From contig NZ_JALEBH010000001.1 of NCBI RefSeq assembly GCF_022758885.1, positions 310,001 through 374,000 on the forward strand: a DNA stretch of 64,000 bases, written 5' to 3'. Position 1 is the first letter of the stretch; each line of letters begins with the position of its first letter. The position numbers and the translations under genes were made by a program. The DNA is from Sphingobium sp. BYY-5 (GTDB taxonomy: Bacteria > Pseudomonadota > Alphaproteobacteria > Sphingomonadales > Sphingomonadaceae). Below the pieces are notes generated by a model that was not told where the DNA came from, did not search any database, and worked only from the letters and a program-made list of their open reading frames with translations. Positions 53,419 to 62,438 of the stretch are shown here, one piece after another.

Positions 53419-54583
53419 TGCGATATCTCATGCCCAGGGTGGCATAGATCGCGAAAAGACGATCGAAATGCGTATCCATCGTTCCGACCTGGGCCGCTGC
53501 GTGGATCGCGCGCTGGCGCCAGGCGGCCGGGTTCGTTGCCGCCATATAGTCGATGGCATCGGCCAGGTCCGCAGGTTGCCCGGCGCGATAGCATAGTCCC
53601 AGACCCGGCCCGGCCTGATCGGCCGCGCCGCCTTCGTCCGGGACGATGACCGGCAGGCCGCTCGCCCGCGCTTCGGCTGCGATCATGCAGAAAGTTTCAG
53701 CCTCGCATCCATGGACCAGCGCATCGGCGCTGGCGAGCATGGTGGCGAGGGCGGCGCGGTCGCCTGTCGGGGCCAGGAGATGAATGTGCGGATTATGCGC
53801 CGCCGCCCGTCGCACGCGCGCGCTGTCCCGGCCATCGCCGACCAGGACCAGCCCGACCGATTGACGACAGCCCGCTATGGCGACAGCCCGGATGACCTGC
53901 GGCCACCGCTTTTCCGGTGCATGACGACCCGCGCCAATCAGCAGCAAGCTGTCGGGACCAAGGCCGCAACAGCGCAGTAGGTGGGTTCGCAAGGCTTCAT
54001 CGCGGTGGCTGGGGGAGAAGATGCCCGGCTCCACACCCATGGGGATGGTTTGTATCCCGGTTACGCCCCCCTCGCGCAAGCGGCTGGACAGGCTTTCATT
54101 CGCGCTGACGATCAGGTCGAAAGCGGAATCGAGCCGCCTCAGGTGTCGCCAATACCAGTCGAAACCGCGGTCGATCACCGACCGAGATGCTACAGGTCCG
54201 AACCAGCGATAGGCGTAGGCCGATAACGGGTCGGCGTGCATGATGAGCGCGCGGGGCGCATTGCCTCGCCAGCGGCCGACCATGGCCGCACTCGACCAGG
54301 GAGATGAAGCCTCGACCAGATCGGGCTGCAACTCGTCCAGCATGGCATGCAGTGAGGCTTCGTCATCGAAATAATGATAGCGACGATCCAGTGGAAAACG
54401 CCGGCCGGGCAGCAGGACGATTCGCCCGTCACCGTCCGTCTGCACGACTGTGCTGCGTTCGCCCGGCGCCAGGATGATGATCTCATGGCCCGCTTTGGCT
54501 CCGGCTTTCAGCTTGCGTTCGACATAGGTCTTAACGCCGCCGCCCTGCGGGGCGTAAAAGGCGCAGACATCCACTATTCGCAT
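53408..54583 (-). CDS. GT4 family glycosyltransferase
   Basis: GT-B retaining glycosyltransferase of 391 residues. N-terminal VDVCAFYAPQGGGVKTYVERKL is the acceptor-side glycine loop, GAGRHAPEKRWPQVIRA the GT4 donor start, and HGCEAETFCMIAAEARASGLPVIVPDEGG the E-x7-E motif. Cytoplasmic face of the membrane. Starts 4 bp after the DUF2141 gene stop. Substrate not determined; with the neighbouring GT, flippase-like and deacetylase genes it probably extends a lipid-linked glycan. Confidence 0.92.
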   Translation of the reverse strand: MRIVDVCAFYAPQGGGVKTYVERKLKAGAKAGHEIIILAPGERSTVVQTDGDGRIVLLPGRRFPLDRRYHYFDDEASLHAMLDELQPDLVEASSPWSSAAMVGRWRGNAPRALIMHADPLSAYAYRWFGPVASRSVIDRGFDWYWRHLRRLDSAFDLIVSANESLSSRLREGGVTGIQTIPMGVEPGIFSPSHRDEALRTHLLRCCGLGPDSLLLIGAGRHAPEKRWPQVIRAVAIAGCRQSVGLVLVGDGRDSARVRRAAAHNPHIHLLAPTGDRAALATMLASADALVHGCEAETFCMIAAEARASGLPVIVPDEGGAADQAGPGLGLCYRAGQPADLADAIDYMAATNPAAWRQRAIHAAAQVGTMDTHFDRLFAIYATLGMRYRNVA

Positions 54584-54587
54584 GGCT

Positions 54588-55094
54588 TTATCGCTCCAGG
54601 GGGCCGAAGGAAAACAGACCGCGGCGGTAGTTCAGGGTGATGGAAATCGGTGTCGGCCCCGTCAGGGCGCGGGCGCTGGCGGCGCTGGCTGACGGCTTGC
54701 TCAAGCCCAGCTTCGGATTGCCCGCGAAGCCGATGCCGTCGATCGACACGGAGAATTTGCGGTTGCCATCGCGATCGTGCAGCAGGCTGAGCGCATAGAC
54801 GCCCGGTCCCGGCGCGCGGATGCAAAGCTGGACGGGGCCGGAAGCGGGAACGGCGATTTCGACCCGTCGGAACGTCTTGCCCGCTGCGACCAGCACATTG
54901 TCGTCAGCCAGGAAATCGGTGTCGTTGGCGGGATAAAGTTCCAGCTTCAACCGCCCCTGGCGATCCTTGAGGCCGTTGGCCGTGACCAGGAAGGAAGGAC
55001 CATGTTCGTCGGGGCGGCACTGGCCCTCCGCCTTCCCCAGATCGGGTGACGATGGCAGCGATGAGGTAGCCGCCCAGAGCATGAGGGCGATCAT
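54588..55094 (-). CDS. DUF2141 domain protein, exported
   Basis: 168 residues: a short signal peptide (ALMLWAATSSLPSSP) followed by a beta-sandwich of DUF2141 type (LKDRQGRLKLELYPAND, GPGVYALSLLHDRDGNRKFS). DUF2141 proteins are small periplasmic or secreted proteins often next to envelope glycan genes; function unknown. The ATG shares a base with the previous stop (TGATG), which fixes the start over an in-frame ATG at 55115. Confidence 0.85.
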   Translation of the reverse strand: MIALMLWAATSSLPSSPDLGKAEGQCRPDEHGPSFLVTANGLKDRQGRLKLELYPANDTDFLADDNVLVAAGKTFRRVEIAVPASGPVQLCIRAPGPGVYALSLLHDRDGNRKFSVSIDGIGFAGNPKLGLSKPSASAASARALTGPTPISITLNYRRGLFSFGPLER

Positions 55095-56053
55095 CACGCC
55101 CGCTTCCCGCGCCACAGGCCGCTGGCGCCCAGCACGATGCCGACCACCAGATGCGCGGTCAGGATAAGCGTGGCCATCAGCGCCATGGCCGACACGATTT
55201 CACTGTCCCGGCCGATCAGGAAGGCGGCCATGCCCGCAAAGACGACATCCTTGTTGGGCAGCAGCGGCAGGCGCGAAATCAACTGCCGTAACGTGCCCAG
55301 CAATATCCATGTGCTGAGGTCAACCGACGGCAGCAGCAGATGCCACATCGCCGCCGCCAGCACGGTGGTCGCGACGATGCGCAGCAGGTGGATGGCTGAA
55401 ATGAACCAGAGTTCCGCCCTGGGCAGAGCGAAGAGCCGATGGCGCAGCAGCATCGCCACCAGGGATGTCGCCAGCACGAACAGGATGGACCCGGTGATTT
55501 CCCAATGGGTGGCACCGATGGGCAGAGCGTTGAACAACGGGATGGCGACCACCAGCATCGCCAGCGTGACGAGGTTGCCGACCAGGGCGGACAGGATCGT
55601 TACATCCTTCAGCGCGCCGAAGGGGGCCGCCTTGATCGCGGCGCTGCGCCGCGCCCAGGCATAGAAATAGACTTCGCCCAGATAGCCCAGCAATATCTCA
55701 TTGCTGACCAGTTTGCGGAGCAATGCGCCGAAACCGCTGACGGGAATGGCCCATAGGCGACGGAAGATCACCCATTCCGATACCGGGCCTGCGGTATAAT
55801 AAGCCGCGAAGGCCAGCCAGAAGAGCGGGGCGGTGGGCATGAGCGCCCACAGATTTGCCCTGTCGAGGCCGCGAAACTGGTGAACCGCAACCGCAAGGAT
55901 CAGGATGGACACCAGAGGTCCCGCCCACAGCGTCCAGTTGCGACCGGAGCGGATCAGCGGTTGCGGGTCTATGACGGTGGTGAGGGGGGCGGCAACCTCT
56001 GGATAGGTGAGGGGGGATCGAAGGACTGAACCGGCGGATGTCTGGCCCGTCAT
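55094..56053 (-). CDS. polytopic membrane protein, UPF0104/LPG-synthase-TM-like
   Basis: About 319 residues with seven to eight hydrophobic helices (LWAGPLVSILILAVAV, LFWLAFAAYYTAGPVSEWVIF, LLGYLGEVYFYAWARR, DVTILSALVGNLVTLAMLV and more). The pattern and GEVYFYAWA-like turn fit the UPF0104/PF03706 flippase-like group. The ATG at 56053 precedes a predicted N-in start; the longer frame to 56257 has no family support. It is the likely membrane transport or anchor part of the glycan cluster. Confidence 0.75.
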   Translation of the reverse strand: MTGQTSAGSVLRSPLTYPEVAAPLTTVIDPQPLIRSGRNWTLWAGPLVSILILAVAVHQFRGLDRANLWALMPTAPLFWLAFAAYYTAGPVSEWVIFRRLWAIPVSGFGALLRKLVSNEILLGYLGEVYFYAWARRSAAIKAAPFGALKDVTILSALVGNLVTLAMLVVAIPLFNALPIGATHWEITGSILFVLATSLVAMLLRHRLFALPRAELWFISAIHLLRIVATTVLAAAMWHLLLPSVDLSTWILLGTLRQLISRLPLLPNKDVVFAGMAAFLIGRDSEIVSAMALMATLILTAHLVVGIVLGASGLWRGKRA

Positions 56054-56108
56054 ACATGTCTCATCATTGTTGCTCCGTGCGCTCTGACGGCACGTCGGAC
56101 CGGCCACC

Positions 56109-57260
56109 TCAGTCGAGGGGCAGGAAAATATTCTGTGGCCGGTGGGTGCGCCGGATTGCCTGGAAGCAGGCGAGATAGGCGTGCGAAGCCCGCTCGATGG
56201 TGAACCGCCGGGCCTGCGCCCGGCTCGCTGCACGATCCTGTCGCAGGTGGTCGGCATCGCGAATGGCGGCGCTTAACCCTTCCAGATCGCGCGGTTCGAC
56301 CAGATGCGCCAGCGCTCCGTCGCCCGTCAGCGTGGCCATGCTGGCGCTGCATCGGGTGGCGATGATCGGCAACCCGGCCGCCAGCGCTTCCAATATGACG
56401 GCCGGAACGCCCTCATAATCCGATGACAGCAGGAAGATGTCGAAATCCGCGAGGCGGCTCGCCGGATCGGGGACATGACCGGCGAATGTCACGCGGCCAT
56501 CGAGGTGGAGGTCGCTCGATAGGGCCGTCAGCATGGATCGTTCCGGGCCATCGCCATGGATGGTCAGGCTGTCCCCTGCGCTGGCGCCCTGCGCAAAGGC
56601 GCGCAGCATGAGCGGGATATTCTTCTGGCTGGCGAGGCGACCGATCGCGACGAAGCGCAGGTCCCTTGCACATGGCCCCCGGTCCATCCGGGGGGCGTGG
56701 TGCAGGCGCGCTATCTGCCGTTCGTCCAACGCCGGGTCGGGGATGATCGTTATGCGCCCGACGGCTGCGGGAATGGCCATACCGATCTCCGCCGCCATCG
56801 GACCTTCCATGCCGACGAAATGGTCGATGAAATATCCGTGCAGGCGCAACCATTGTCGATAAAGCCAGCGAACCGGCGGAAACATGTCGCGGCGGGCAAG
56901 GTCGTTGCTGATCTTTGCCACGATCGGCGGACAGCGACGGCCCAGCAGCAGCTTCATCGCCAGGGCGACGATCGTGTAGCTGTTGCCTGCGCAAAAGAGC
57001 GCGTCGGGCCGAAGCCGGGCAATGGCGCGCGGCAGGATGGCGATCATCCACAATGTCTCGATCCAGCCGATCGGGAAGGGAGGGCGGCGCGGCAAGTCAT
57101 AGGCCAGGTCTGCCGCCAGTTCCGTTCGCGTCGCGCCGTCCGGCCGTCCCATCAGCAGCGGAGCGTCGACGCCTTCGGTGCGCCAGGCACGGACGAGGCG
57201 CAGCGCAACACGCTCGACGCCGCCTGGCTCGAAACTATGCAGGAAGGTCAGGATGCGCAT
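56109..57260 (-). CDS. GT4 family glycosyltransferase (second)
   Basis: 383 residues. N-terminal TFLHSFEPGGVERVALRLVRAW is a GT4 acceptor loop; FVAIGRLASQKNIPLML is the donor-side start and SSDYEGVPAVILEALAAGLPIIATRC carries the E-x7-E pair. It overlaps the deacetylase gene by 26 nt. Different from the 53408 transferase, so the two probably add different sugars. Confidence 0.92.
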   Translation of the reverse strand: MRILTFLHSFEPGGVERVALRLVRAWRTEGVDAPLLMGRPDGATRTELAADLAYDLPRRPPFPIGWIETLWMIAILPRAIARLRPDALFCAGNSYTIVALAMKLLLGRRCPPIVAKISNDLARRDMFPPVRWLYRQWLRLHGYFIDHFVGMEGPMAAEIGMAIPAAVGRITIIPDPALDERQIARLHHAPRMDRGPCARDLRFVAIGRLASQKNIPLMLRAFAQGASAGDSLTIHGDGPERSMLTALSSDLHLDGRVTFAGHVPDPASRLADFDIFLLSSDYEGVPAVILEALAAGLPIIATRCSASMATLTGDGALAHLVEPRDLEGLSAAIRDADHLRQDRAASRAQARRFTIERASHAYLACFQAIRRTHRPQNIFLPLD

Positions 57261-58005
57261 ATATTTCCCGTCCGATGAGCAGGTCTTCATAGCGCGCGGG
57301 CGTATGGCTGCGCCGGATGCGGCGCAGCGCATCATCGATGCTGCGCATCAGCGACGGGACATGCGCATCGCCGGGATGCACCGCCACCCGAACAACCGGC
57401 GCGCGGCGCAGCAAGGGCGGTAACAGCCGCGCGACGGCAAGGGAGGAGGCGATGCGTGCGCGGCTGCGGCTGGCCCAGGTGATGACCGGACCTCGCGCCA
57501 GAATCGCGCCGGTCGGGGGCGACCAGACCTTCATATGGTCCTCTGCCAGCATGAAGCCGGCCTGCTCCAGCGCCGCCATCGCCGGCGCGCCATAGAGCCA
57601 GGCCGGGGCGATGAAGCCCGCGACGGGCCGGCCGCTAATGCCCTCGATCAAGGTGCGGGCGTCGGCCATGCGCTGCCGGGCGGTTATATGATCCAGGCCC
57701 AGAAATTCGCCTTCGCCGGCGGTCATGTGGCGGGCCTTGAACCGCGACGCCGCGCCGGCATGGCGGCTGTCGTCGCGATGATACCAGCCATGGGCGAACA
57801 GGCTGACCCCCTGGTCGGACCAGCCCCGCAACCGCGTGGCGAAGGGCGATCCCGCAACCAGCGGATGATCGCCCCAATGGTTCGGCACGACCAGCATGGC
57901 CAGATGCTCCAGGGCCACGTGGCGCGACACATGCTCCATCAGCCGGTCCACCTCCGTTTCGAAACGCGGACCGACATCGTGGATCGACAGCAACAGGCGG
58001 CGCAT
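57235..58005 (-). CDS. DUF2334-type polysaccharide deacetylase
   Basis: Carbohydrate deacetylase fold of 256 residues. SIHDVGP holds the catalytic and metal Asp, LFAHGWYHRDD the two metal His, and VAVHPGD the late His. DUF2334 members remove N-acetyl groups from glycans. No signal peptide, so it acts in the cytoplasm or at the inner face. A GTG at 58011 is also possible. It leads the glycan part of the minus-strand run and overlaps the next glycosyltransferase. Confidence 0.9.
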   Translation of the reverse strand: MRRLLLSIHDVGPRFETEVDRLMEHVSRHVALEHLAMLVVPNHWGDHPLVAGSPFATRLRGWSDQGVSLFAHGWYHRDDSRHAGAASRFKARHMTAGEGEFLGLDHITARQRMADARTLIEGISGRPVAGFIAPAWLYGAPAMAALEQAGFMLAEDHMKVWSPPTGAILARGPVITWASRSRARIASSLAVARLLPPLLRRAPVVRVAVHPGDAHVPSLMRSIDDALRRIRRSHTPARYEDLLIGREIYAHPDLPA

Positions 58006-58212
58006 GGTCACAGGCGAGAGCGCGGGCCGGCGAGGCGGATCGGCGGAGTCGATGCCATCGCTCTTGCCGGATGGAAGGCTATGGTCGTCGAAATTCTCTT
58101 CGGAAGCCAGCGGCGGTTGCGCATGATGCCCTTTCCCGTTTTCGCCGAGACGGCACCGATCGGCAGAACCGCAGTCGCCATGGCCACAGAAATTTCTTCC
58201 CGCGTCGGGGCA

Positions 58213-60606
58213 TCACCAGGATCGCGCCACCGACAGCGTCAGCGTGCGCGGGCGCAGCGGCGTATATTGCGGTGCTGCGCGGATGGAAAAGGGATTGCCG
58301 AAAGCGAAGCTGTCGCCGCGCACGTTGAGCAGATTGTCCAGCCGCACGCCCAGCGTCCAGGCGTCGCGCGACAATTCGGCATTGGCCGAAGCCACCGTAT
58401 AGTTGCCCATCTCCCGATCCAGATCGTCATCAAGCGACAGGCGCGCCTTGCCGATATAATTGGCCTGGATGGCGGCTTGCCCCTGCCAGTCGTCGGACAA
58501 TCGGAAATGCTTGGTAAGCGCGATGCGACCTGCCAGCGCGGGCGCGACGGGGAGGCGGCGATCATCCAGTTCCACGCCGGTCGCCGTGTGGGTCAACCGG
58601 GCGGACTGGGCGCTGCCCCCGGCCGACAGGGTGAAACCCTTGCCGATGATCCATTGGGTCGAAATCTCGCTGCCGACGATCTCACCGCGCCCGGCATTGT
58701 GGGTCGATATCAATCCGTTGGACAACAGATAATCCGACTGAATTGCGTTCCATCGCGTATAATAGAGGCTGGCCGTCAGGGAGAACCGCCCGTCCTGCGA
58801 TGATCGCCGCAGTCCAAGATCGAGGCTGCTCAGCCCATCGGCATCGAATTGACGCGACGCGGCCATATTCGCCGGTGCCAGACCGCCCGGCCGCATCGAC
58901 CGCGCATAACGCAGAAAGAGCAGCCCCTGCTCGCCCAGGTCGAGCGATAGCGAAGCGCTGGGTGACAGGATGGTCTTGCTGATGCGCACCGGGCTGATGA
59001 TCGGATGGGTGCCCGTGCCGTCCTGTGTGACGCTGTGGAACAGGCGCGCGCCCAGGGTCGCGTTGAGCCGATCGGCAATTTGCACCCTGCCTTCGCCAAA
59101 GGCCGCATATTCGATCACGCGCCGATCATAGGTTTCGACGGTCTGCGCGACATTGCTGTCGTCCGTGACCTGCCCGCCGCCGCGCGTCGTCGCCTGAAGA
59201 TAGGATAGGCCGACCAGCCAGTGGTTCGATCCGGTCGGGGTGAGCCGCACTTCCTGATTCAGAACCGAATAGCGCCGCCGTTCATCGAAGCGGACGGGAC
59301 CGGTAAGGCCGAAGGCCGCAGCCATCATGCTGGCGTCCAGAATAGTGTCGAAGTCATGATCGACATAGCTGGTGGCCGATGTCAGCTCCAGCGCGCCAAT
59401 CTCTCCCTTGATCGTGCCATGCCATAGCTCGAAATCGTTTTCGTTCGGCTCCGCTATGGCGTGCGGCCGGATCAGCTTATGTCCGGATGCCAGCATATAT
59501 TGGCTGTCGCGCGAATGGATGTTCTGAAATATGAAGCCAGCATCCACCGTCCAATGGTCAGCGGGACGCCAGCGGACGCCCATGCGCATCCCCGCCGTTT
59601 CGGTCGAGTTGCTGTCGCGCTGGCCACCTTCATTGTTGATCCAGCCGCCGTTCATGAACCGATAGATCGCACCACGCACGGCTAATGTACCGTCGATCAG
59701 CGGCAGATTGAGGATGGCTTCGGCGCCGGTGCCAGGCTGGCCGTCCTGCAGGGCTTCGCCCGACAGCCGCACTGAACCGAAGGTGCTGTCGAGATCGGGC
59801 TTGCGGGTGACGATATGATAAATGCCGCCCAGCGCTCCGGACCCGTATAGGGGGCCTTGCGGTCCCTTCAATATTTCGACCCGCTCCACGTCGATCAGCC
59901 GCAAATCCGGATCGGGGGCGTTGAACGTCACGCGCGCGTCGTCCACCTGGATTGCGACGGTGGATTGGCTCAGGCCGTTGAAAGGGCTGTCCGCGATCCC
60001 CCGAATGAACTGGCGGTTGCGCCCCGGTCCCATGTTGGTCGTCGCCAGCCCTTCCAGGTCCAGGCTGATGTCGCGGGTGGAGGGCGTGCGCGAGCGGGGG
60101 AGCGGCTGGAAGGAAAGGACAGCCACGGATAACGGTACATCGCTCAGCGATTGCAGCCGTTTCTGGGCGGTGACGATGATATCGATCGGTGGTGGCGCGA
60201 CAAGTATGGGCGGCGGGGATGGAGGGGGTGGCGGCGGCGAAGGAAGAGGCGCCCTCCGGGCGCGCGGCGCATATTCGATCCGATAGAGGGCCGGGCCGAC
60301 CCGCACGGCGTAAAGGCCCGTACCGTCCAACAGCTTCTGCAGAATCTTGTCGGAGGTCATCCTGCCGGTTACGCGCGGGGTCGCAATGCGGGGCATGTCG
60401 CCCTGAAAGCCCACCGAAATCCCGGTAATGGCGGAAAATCTGTCGATCGCGCTGCTGAGCGGCCCGGCCGGGATATCCACCTGCCAGGCCGGTTCACGCG
60501 CGGCGGCCGGCGAGGCCAGCAATACAGGTTCAGCGAGCAGCGCTAATGCGCACAGTTTCCCCCGCCGGTTGCGCGTCGACTCCCATGACGCCCACCAGAT
60601 CGCCAA
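58213..60606 (-). CDS. TonB-dependent receptor with N-terminal STN signalling domain
   Basis: FecA-like outer membrane receptor of 797 residues. After the signal peptide (AAAREPAW) comes an STN domain (about 42-113, VDIPAGPLSSAIDRFSAITG) that contacts FecR in the periplasm. Then a proline-rich linker, TonB-box region DIIVTAQKRLQSLSDVPLSV, the plug (IRGIADSPFNGLSQ, GPLYGSGALGGIYHIVTRKPD) and a barrel ending in a terminal aromatic (ARSW). The TTG at 60606 overlaps the fecR coding region by 77 nt; GAGG stands just before it. Ligand unknown; the FecI-FecR-STN arrangement means ligand binding is signalled to the sigma factor. Confidence 0.93.
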   Translation of the reverse strand: MAIWWASWESTRNRRGKLCALALLAEPVLLASPAAAREPAWQVDIPAGPLSSAIDRFSAITGISVGFQGDMPRIATPRVTGRMTSDKILQKLLDGTGLYAVRVGPALYRIEYAPRARRAPLPSPPPPPPSPPPILVAPPPIDIIVTAQKRLQSLSDVPLSVAVLSFQPLPRSRTPSTRDISLDLEGLATTNMGPGRNRQFIRGIADSPFNGLSQSTVAIQVDDARVTFNAPDPDLRLIDVERVEILKGPQGPLYGSGALGGIYHIVTRKPDLDSTFGSVRLSGEALQDGQPGTGAEAILNLPLIDGTLAVRGAIYRFMNGGWINNEGGQRDSNSTETAGMRMGVRWRPADHWTVDAGFIFQNIHSRDSQYMLASGHKLIRPHAIAEPNENDFELWHGTIKGEIGALELTSATSYVDHDFDTILDASMMAAAFGLTGPVRFDERRRYSVLNQEVRLTPTGSNHWLVGLSYLQATTRGGGQVTDDSNVAQTVETYDRRVIEYAAFGEGRVQIADRLNATLGARLFHSVTQDGTGTHPIISPVRISKTILSPSASLSLDLGEQGLLFLRYARSMRPGGLAPANMAASRQFDADGLSSLDLGLRRSSQDGRFSLTASLYYTRWNAIQSDYLLSNGLISTHNAGRGEIVGSEISTQWIIGKGFTLSAGGSAQSARLTHTATGVELDDRRLPVAPALAGRIALTKHFRLSDDWQGQAAIQANYIGKARLSLDDDLDREMGNYTVASANAELSRDAWTLGVRLDNLLNVRGDSFAFGNPFSIRAAPQYTPLRPRTLTLSVARSW

Positions 60607-61495
60607 CCAGCCTCGATCCGTCTCCGATGACCAAACTGCCCGAAAAATGTTTCTTCTCCACGGACGGATCGACCACGATCGCCTTACCAGAATAGCGGGT
60701 TATGTCTGCGGCAACGAGGGTCAATGGCGCATCGGTATAGGACAGGCGGCCGGACCGCCAACTACCGACCTGTGTCGTCTCGACCGGCCCAAGCGTGAAG
60801 CCGCGATCACTGCCCACAAGCTGATGCCCCGAATCCAGCCGGACCGGCTCGTCCCTATTGGGCGCTTTCACCGAAACCGTTCCTTCGGCGACGCCGACTC
60901 GAAAATTCCCGCCAGCCAGGTTGACGGAAAATTGCGTGCCGATGTCGCTGATGCGGTAATTGCCCGCCGATACTGTCAGCGTCCGGCCGGGATCATGGCG
61001 TACGTCGAAATAGGCTTCGCCGCGGGCCAGTTCGATCGCGGTCGCATCCTTGCCCGTCACGATGATCCGGCTCGCCGGTGCCAGAATGACGTTGGTCCCA
61101 TTGGCCAGCGCCAGATTGCGGGTGGTTGTCCCATCATTGTCGTAGGTGGTGGAATCGGGGCCGAAACCGGAACGCAGGACAGGTGCGGCCACCAGCATCG
61201 CGAGGCTCGCGGCGATCGCTCCTGTCCAGAACATGCGGGGACGCCAGCGGCGCGATATCGGATCGGCTGTCGTCTCCACTACCGGTGCAGGTGCCAGCAG
61301 AAGCTTGATCCGGTCCCGGTTGTCCAGGATCGCAGCATCCAGCAGCGCAATGGAATCATAAGCGTCACGGTGGCGCGGATCGGTTTCCAGCCATGCCAGA
61401 TAGCCGTCCCAGTCGGCGTCGTCCTGCTCAAGCGCTGCCTGCCAGGCAATCGCCTGGTCCAGCACCTGCTCGTTCATTGCGGGTCGCGCCGTCAT
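60530..61495 (-). CDS. FecR family anti-sigma factor
   Basis: Transmembrane regulator of the ECF sigma, 321 residues. The cytoplasmic N-terminal DUF4880 region (QAIAWQAALEQDDADWDGYLAWLE) precedes a membrane helix (about 89-107), the FecR domain (IELARGEAYFDVRHDPGRTLTV) and a C-terminal part that resembles STN. AAAGG lies 8 bp before the ATG. Between the sigma gene and the receptor, as in fecIRA. Confidence 0.93.
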   Translation of the reverse strand: MTARPAMNEQVLDQAIAWQAALEQDDADWDGYLAWLETDPRHRDAYDSIALLDAAILDNRDRIKLLLAPAPVVETTADPISRRWRPRMFWTGAIAASLAMLVAAPVLRSGFGPDSTTYDNDGTTTRNLALANGTNVILAPASRIIVTGKDATAIELARGEAYFDVRHDPGRTLTVSAGNYRISDIGTQFSVNLAGGNFRVGVAEGTVSVKAPNRDEPVRLDSGHQLVGSDRGFTLGPVETTQVGSWRSGRLSYTDAPLTLVAADITRYSGKAIVVDPSVEKKHFSGSLVIGDGSRLVGDLVGVMGVDAQPAGETVRISAAR

Positions 61496-61552
61496 GGCGT
61501 GTGCCTTTCTGCCCTTTTGATGTCCATATGACGATGGCGTGACAGCATTACC

Positions 61553-62080
61553 TCAGTTCTGCAGCGCACGTCGCAAATATTTCATCGCGACGGCCATATG
61601 CTTCTCGACCCCGCTCTTGCTGATGCCCAGCCGCTGGGCGACCTCGGCATGACTCAGTCCGTCCAGCTTGTGCAGTTCGAATGCCCTGCGTGCGCCGTCG
61701 GGCAGGTTGGCGATGGCCGACGCCAGCGTCGCCACCTCCTCGCGCGCCAATATTTCGTCTTCGGCGGTCTGGCTGTGATCTACGGCTTCGATGCCGGCCG
61801 CCGCGAAATCGGTTGCCTGATCGTTCCAGCGCCGGTCCCGCTCCATTCGCCGCCGCTTCTCCCGCAGGCGGTCCACCACCAGATTTTGGGCCATGCGATA
61901 GAGATAGGCGCGGCCGTTATCGATCGGCCCCGGCTGGACGGTGCGGGCCTTGAGCCAGAGTTCCTGCAGCACATCATCGGCTTCGGTCGTATCGCCCGTT
62001 CGTGCGATCAGAAAACGCCGGAGGTCGGCGCGGTGGACGCCATACAGGGATTCCAGGCCGCTATCGTCGTTCAGGCTCAT
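61553..62080 (-). CDS. ECF RNA polymerase sigma factor, FecI-like
   Basis: 175 residues. Region 2 DADDVLQELWLKAR-like (EADDVLQELWLKA) and YLYRMAQNLVVDRLREKRRR; region 4 LPDGARRAFELHKLDGLSHAEVAQRLGISKSGVEKHM. No region 3. It reads towards FecR 57 bp away. It would switch on the receptor and possibly the genes further on. The N-terminus LESLYGVHRADLRRFL is typical of FecI-type sigmas. Confidence 0.92.
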   Translation of the reverse strand: MSLNDDSGLESLYGVHRADLRRFLIARTGDTTEADDVLQELWLKARTVQPGPIDNGRAYLYRMAQNLVVDRLREKRRRMERDRRWNDQATDFAAAGIEAVDHSQTAEDEILAREEVATLASAIANLPDGARRAFELHKLDGLSHAEVAQRLGISKSGVEKHMAVAMKYLRRALQN

Positions 62081-62240
62081 GCCGCACGGTTTGCAGATAA
62101 GCGGCGCCGGCGGGAAGCAATTTTTTGACTTTCTGTGGGCGCGCCGAAATCGATCGCCGGTTTCCTACCCAATCGCGTTGCCGGTCGCACGGCTCAGCCA
62201 TGGCGCCAGCGTGCGGTCATATCAGTGGTTTGTAAAAAAC

Positions 62241-62315
62241 TGGCTGGGGCGGCAGGATTCGAACCTGCGCATGGCGGCATCAAAAGCCGCTGCCTTACCG
62301 CTTGGCGACGCCCCA
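62241..62315 (-). tRNA. tRNA-Gln (TTG)
   Basis: Minus strand: acceptor TGGGGCG…CGCCCCA, D-arm TCGCCAAGCGGTAAGGCA, anticodon stem GCGGC/GCCGC with loop TTTTGAT (anticodon TTG), T-arm GCAGGTTCGAATCCTGC, discriminator G and encoded CCA (62241-62243). Confidence 0.96.
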
Positions 62316-62438
62316 GCAGGGTCGACGGACCGTCGACGCGGACGCCATATAACGTGTGATTGGCGAAAGGAAAGCCTAGTCATGATAGTTTGATGACGCC
62401 AATATGCATCTTGCCCTTTCGTCGGATCACAAGCCTCC

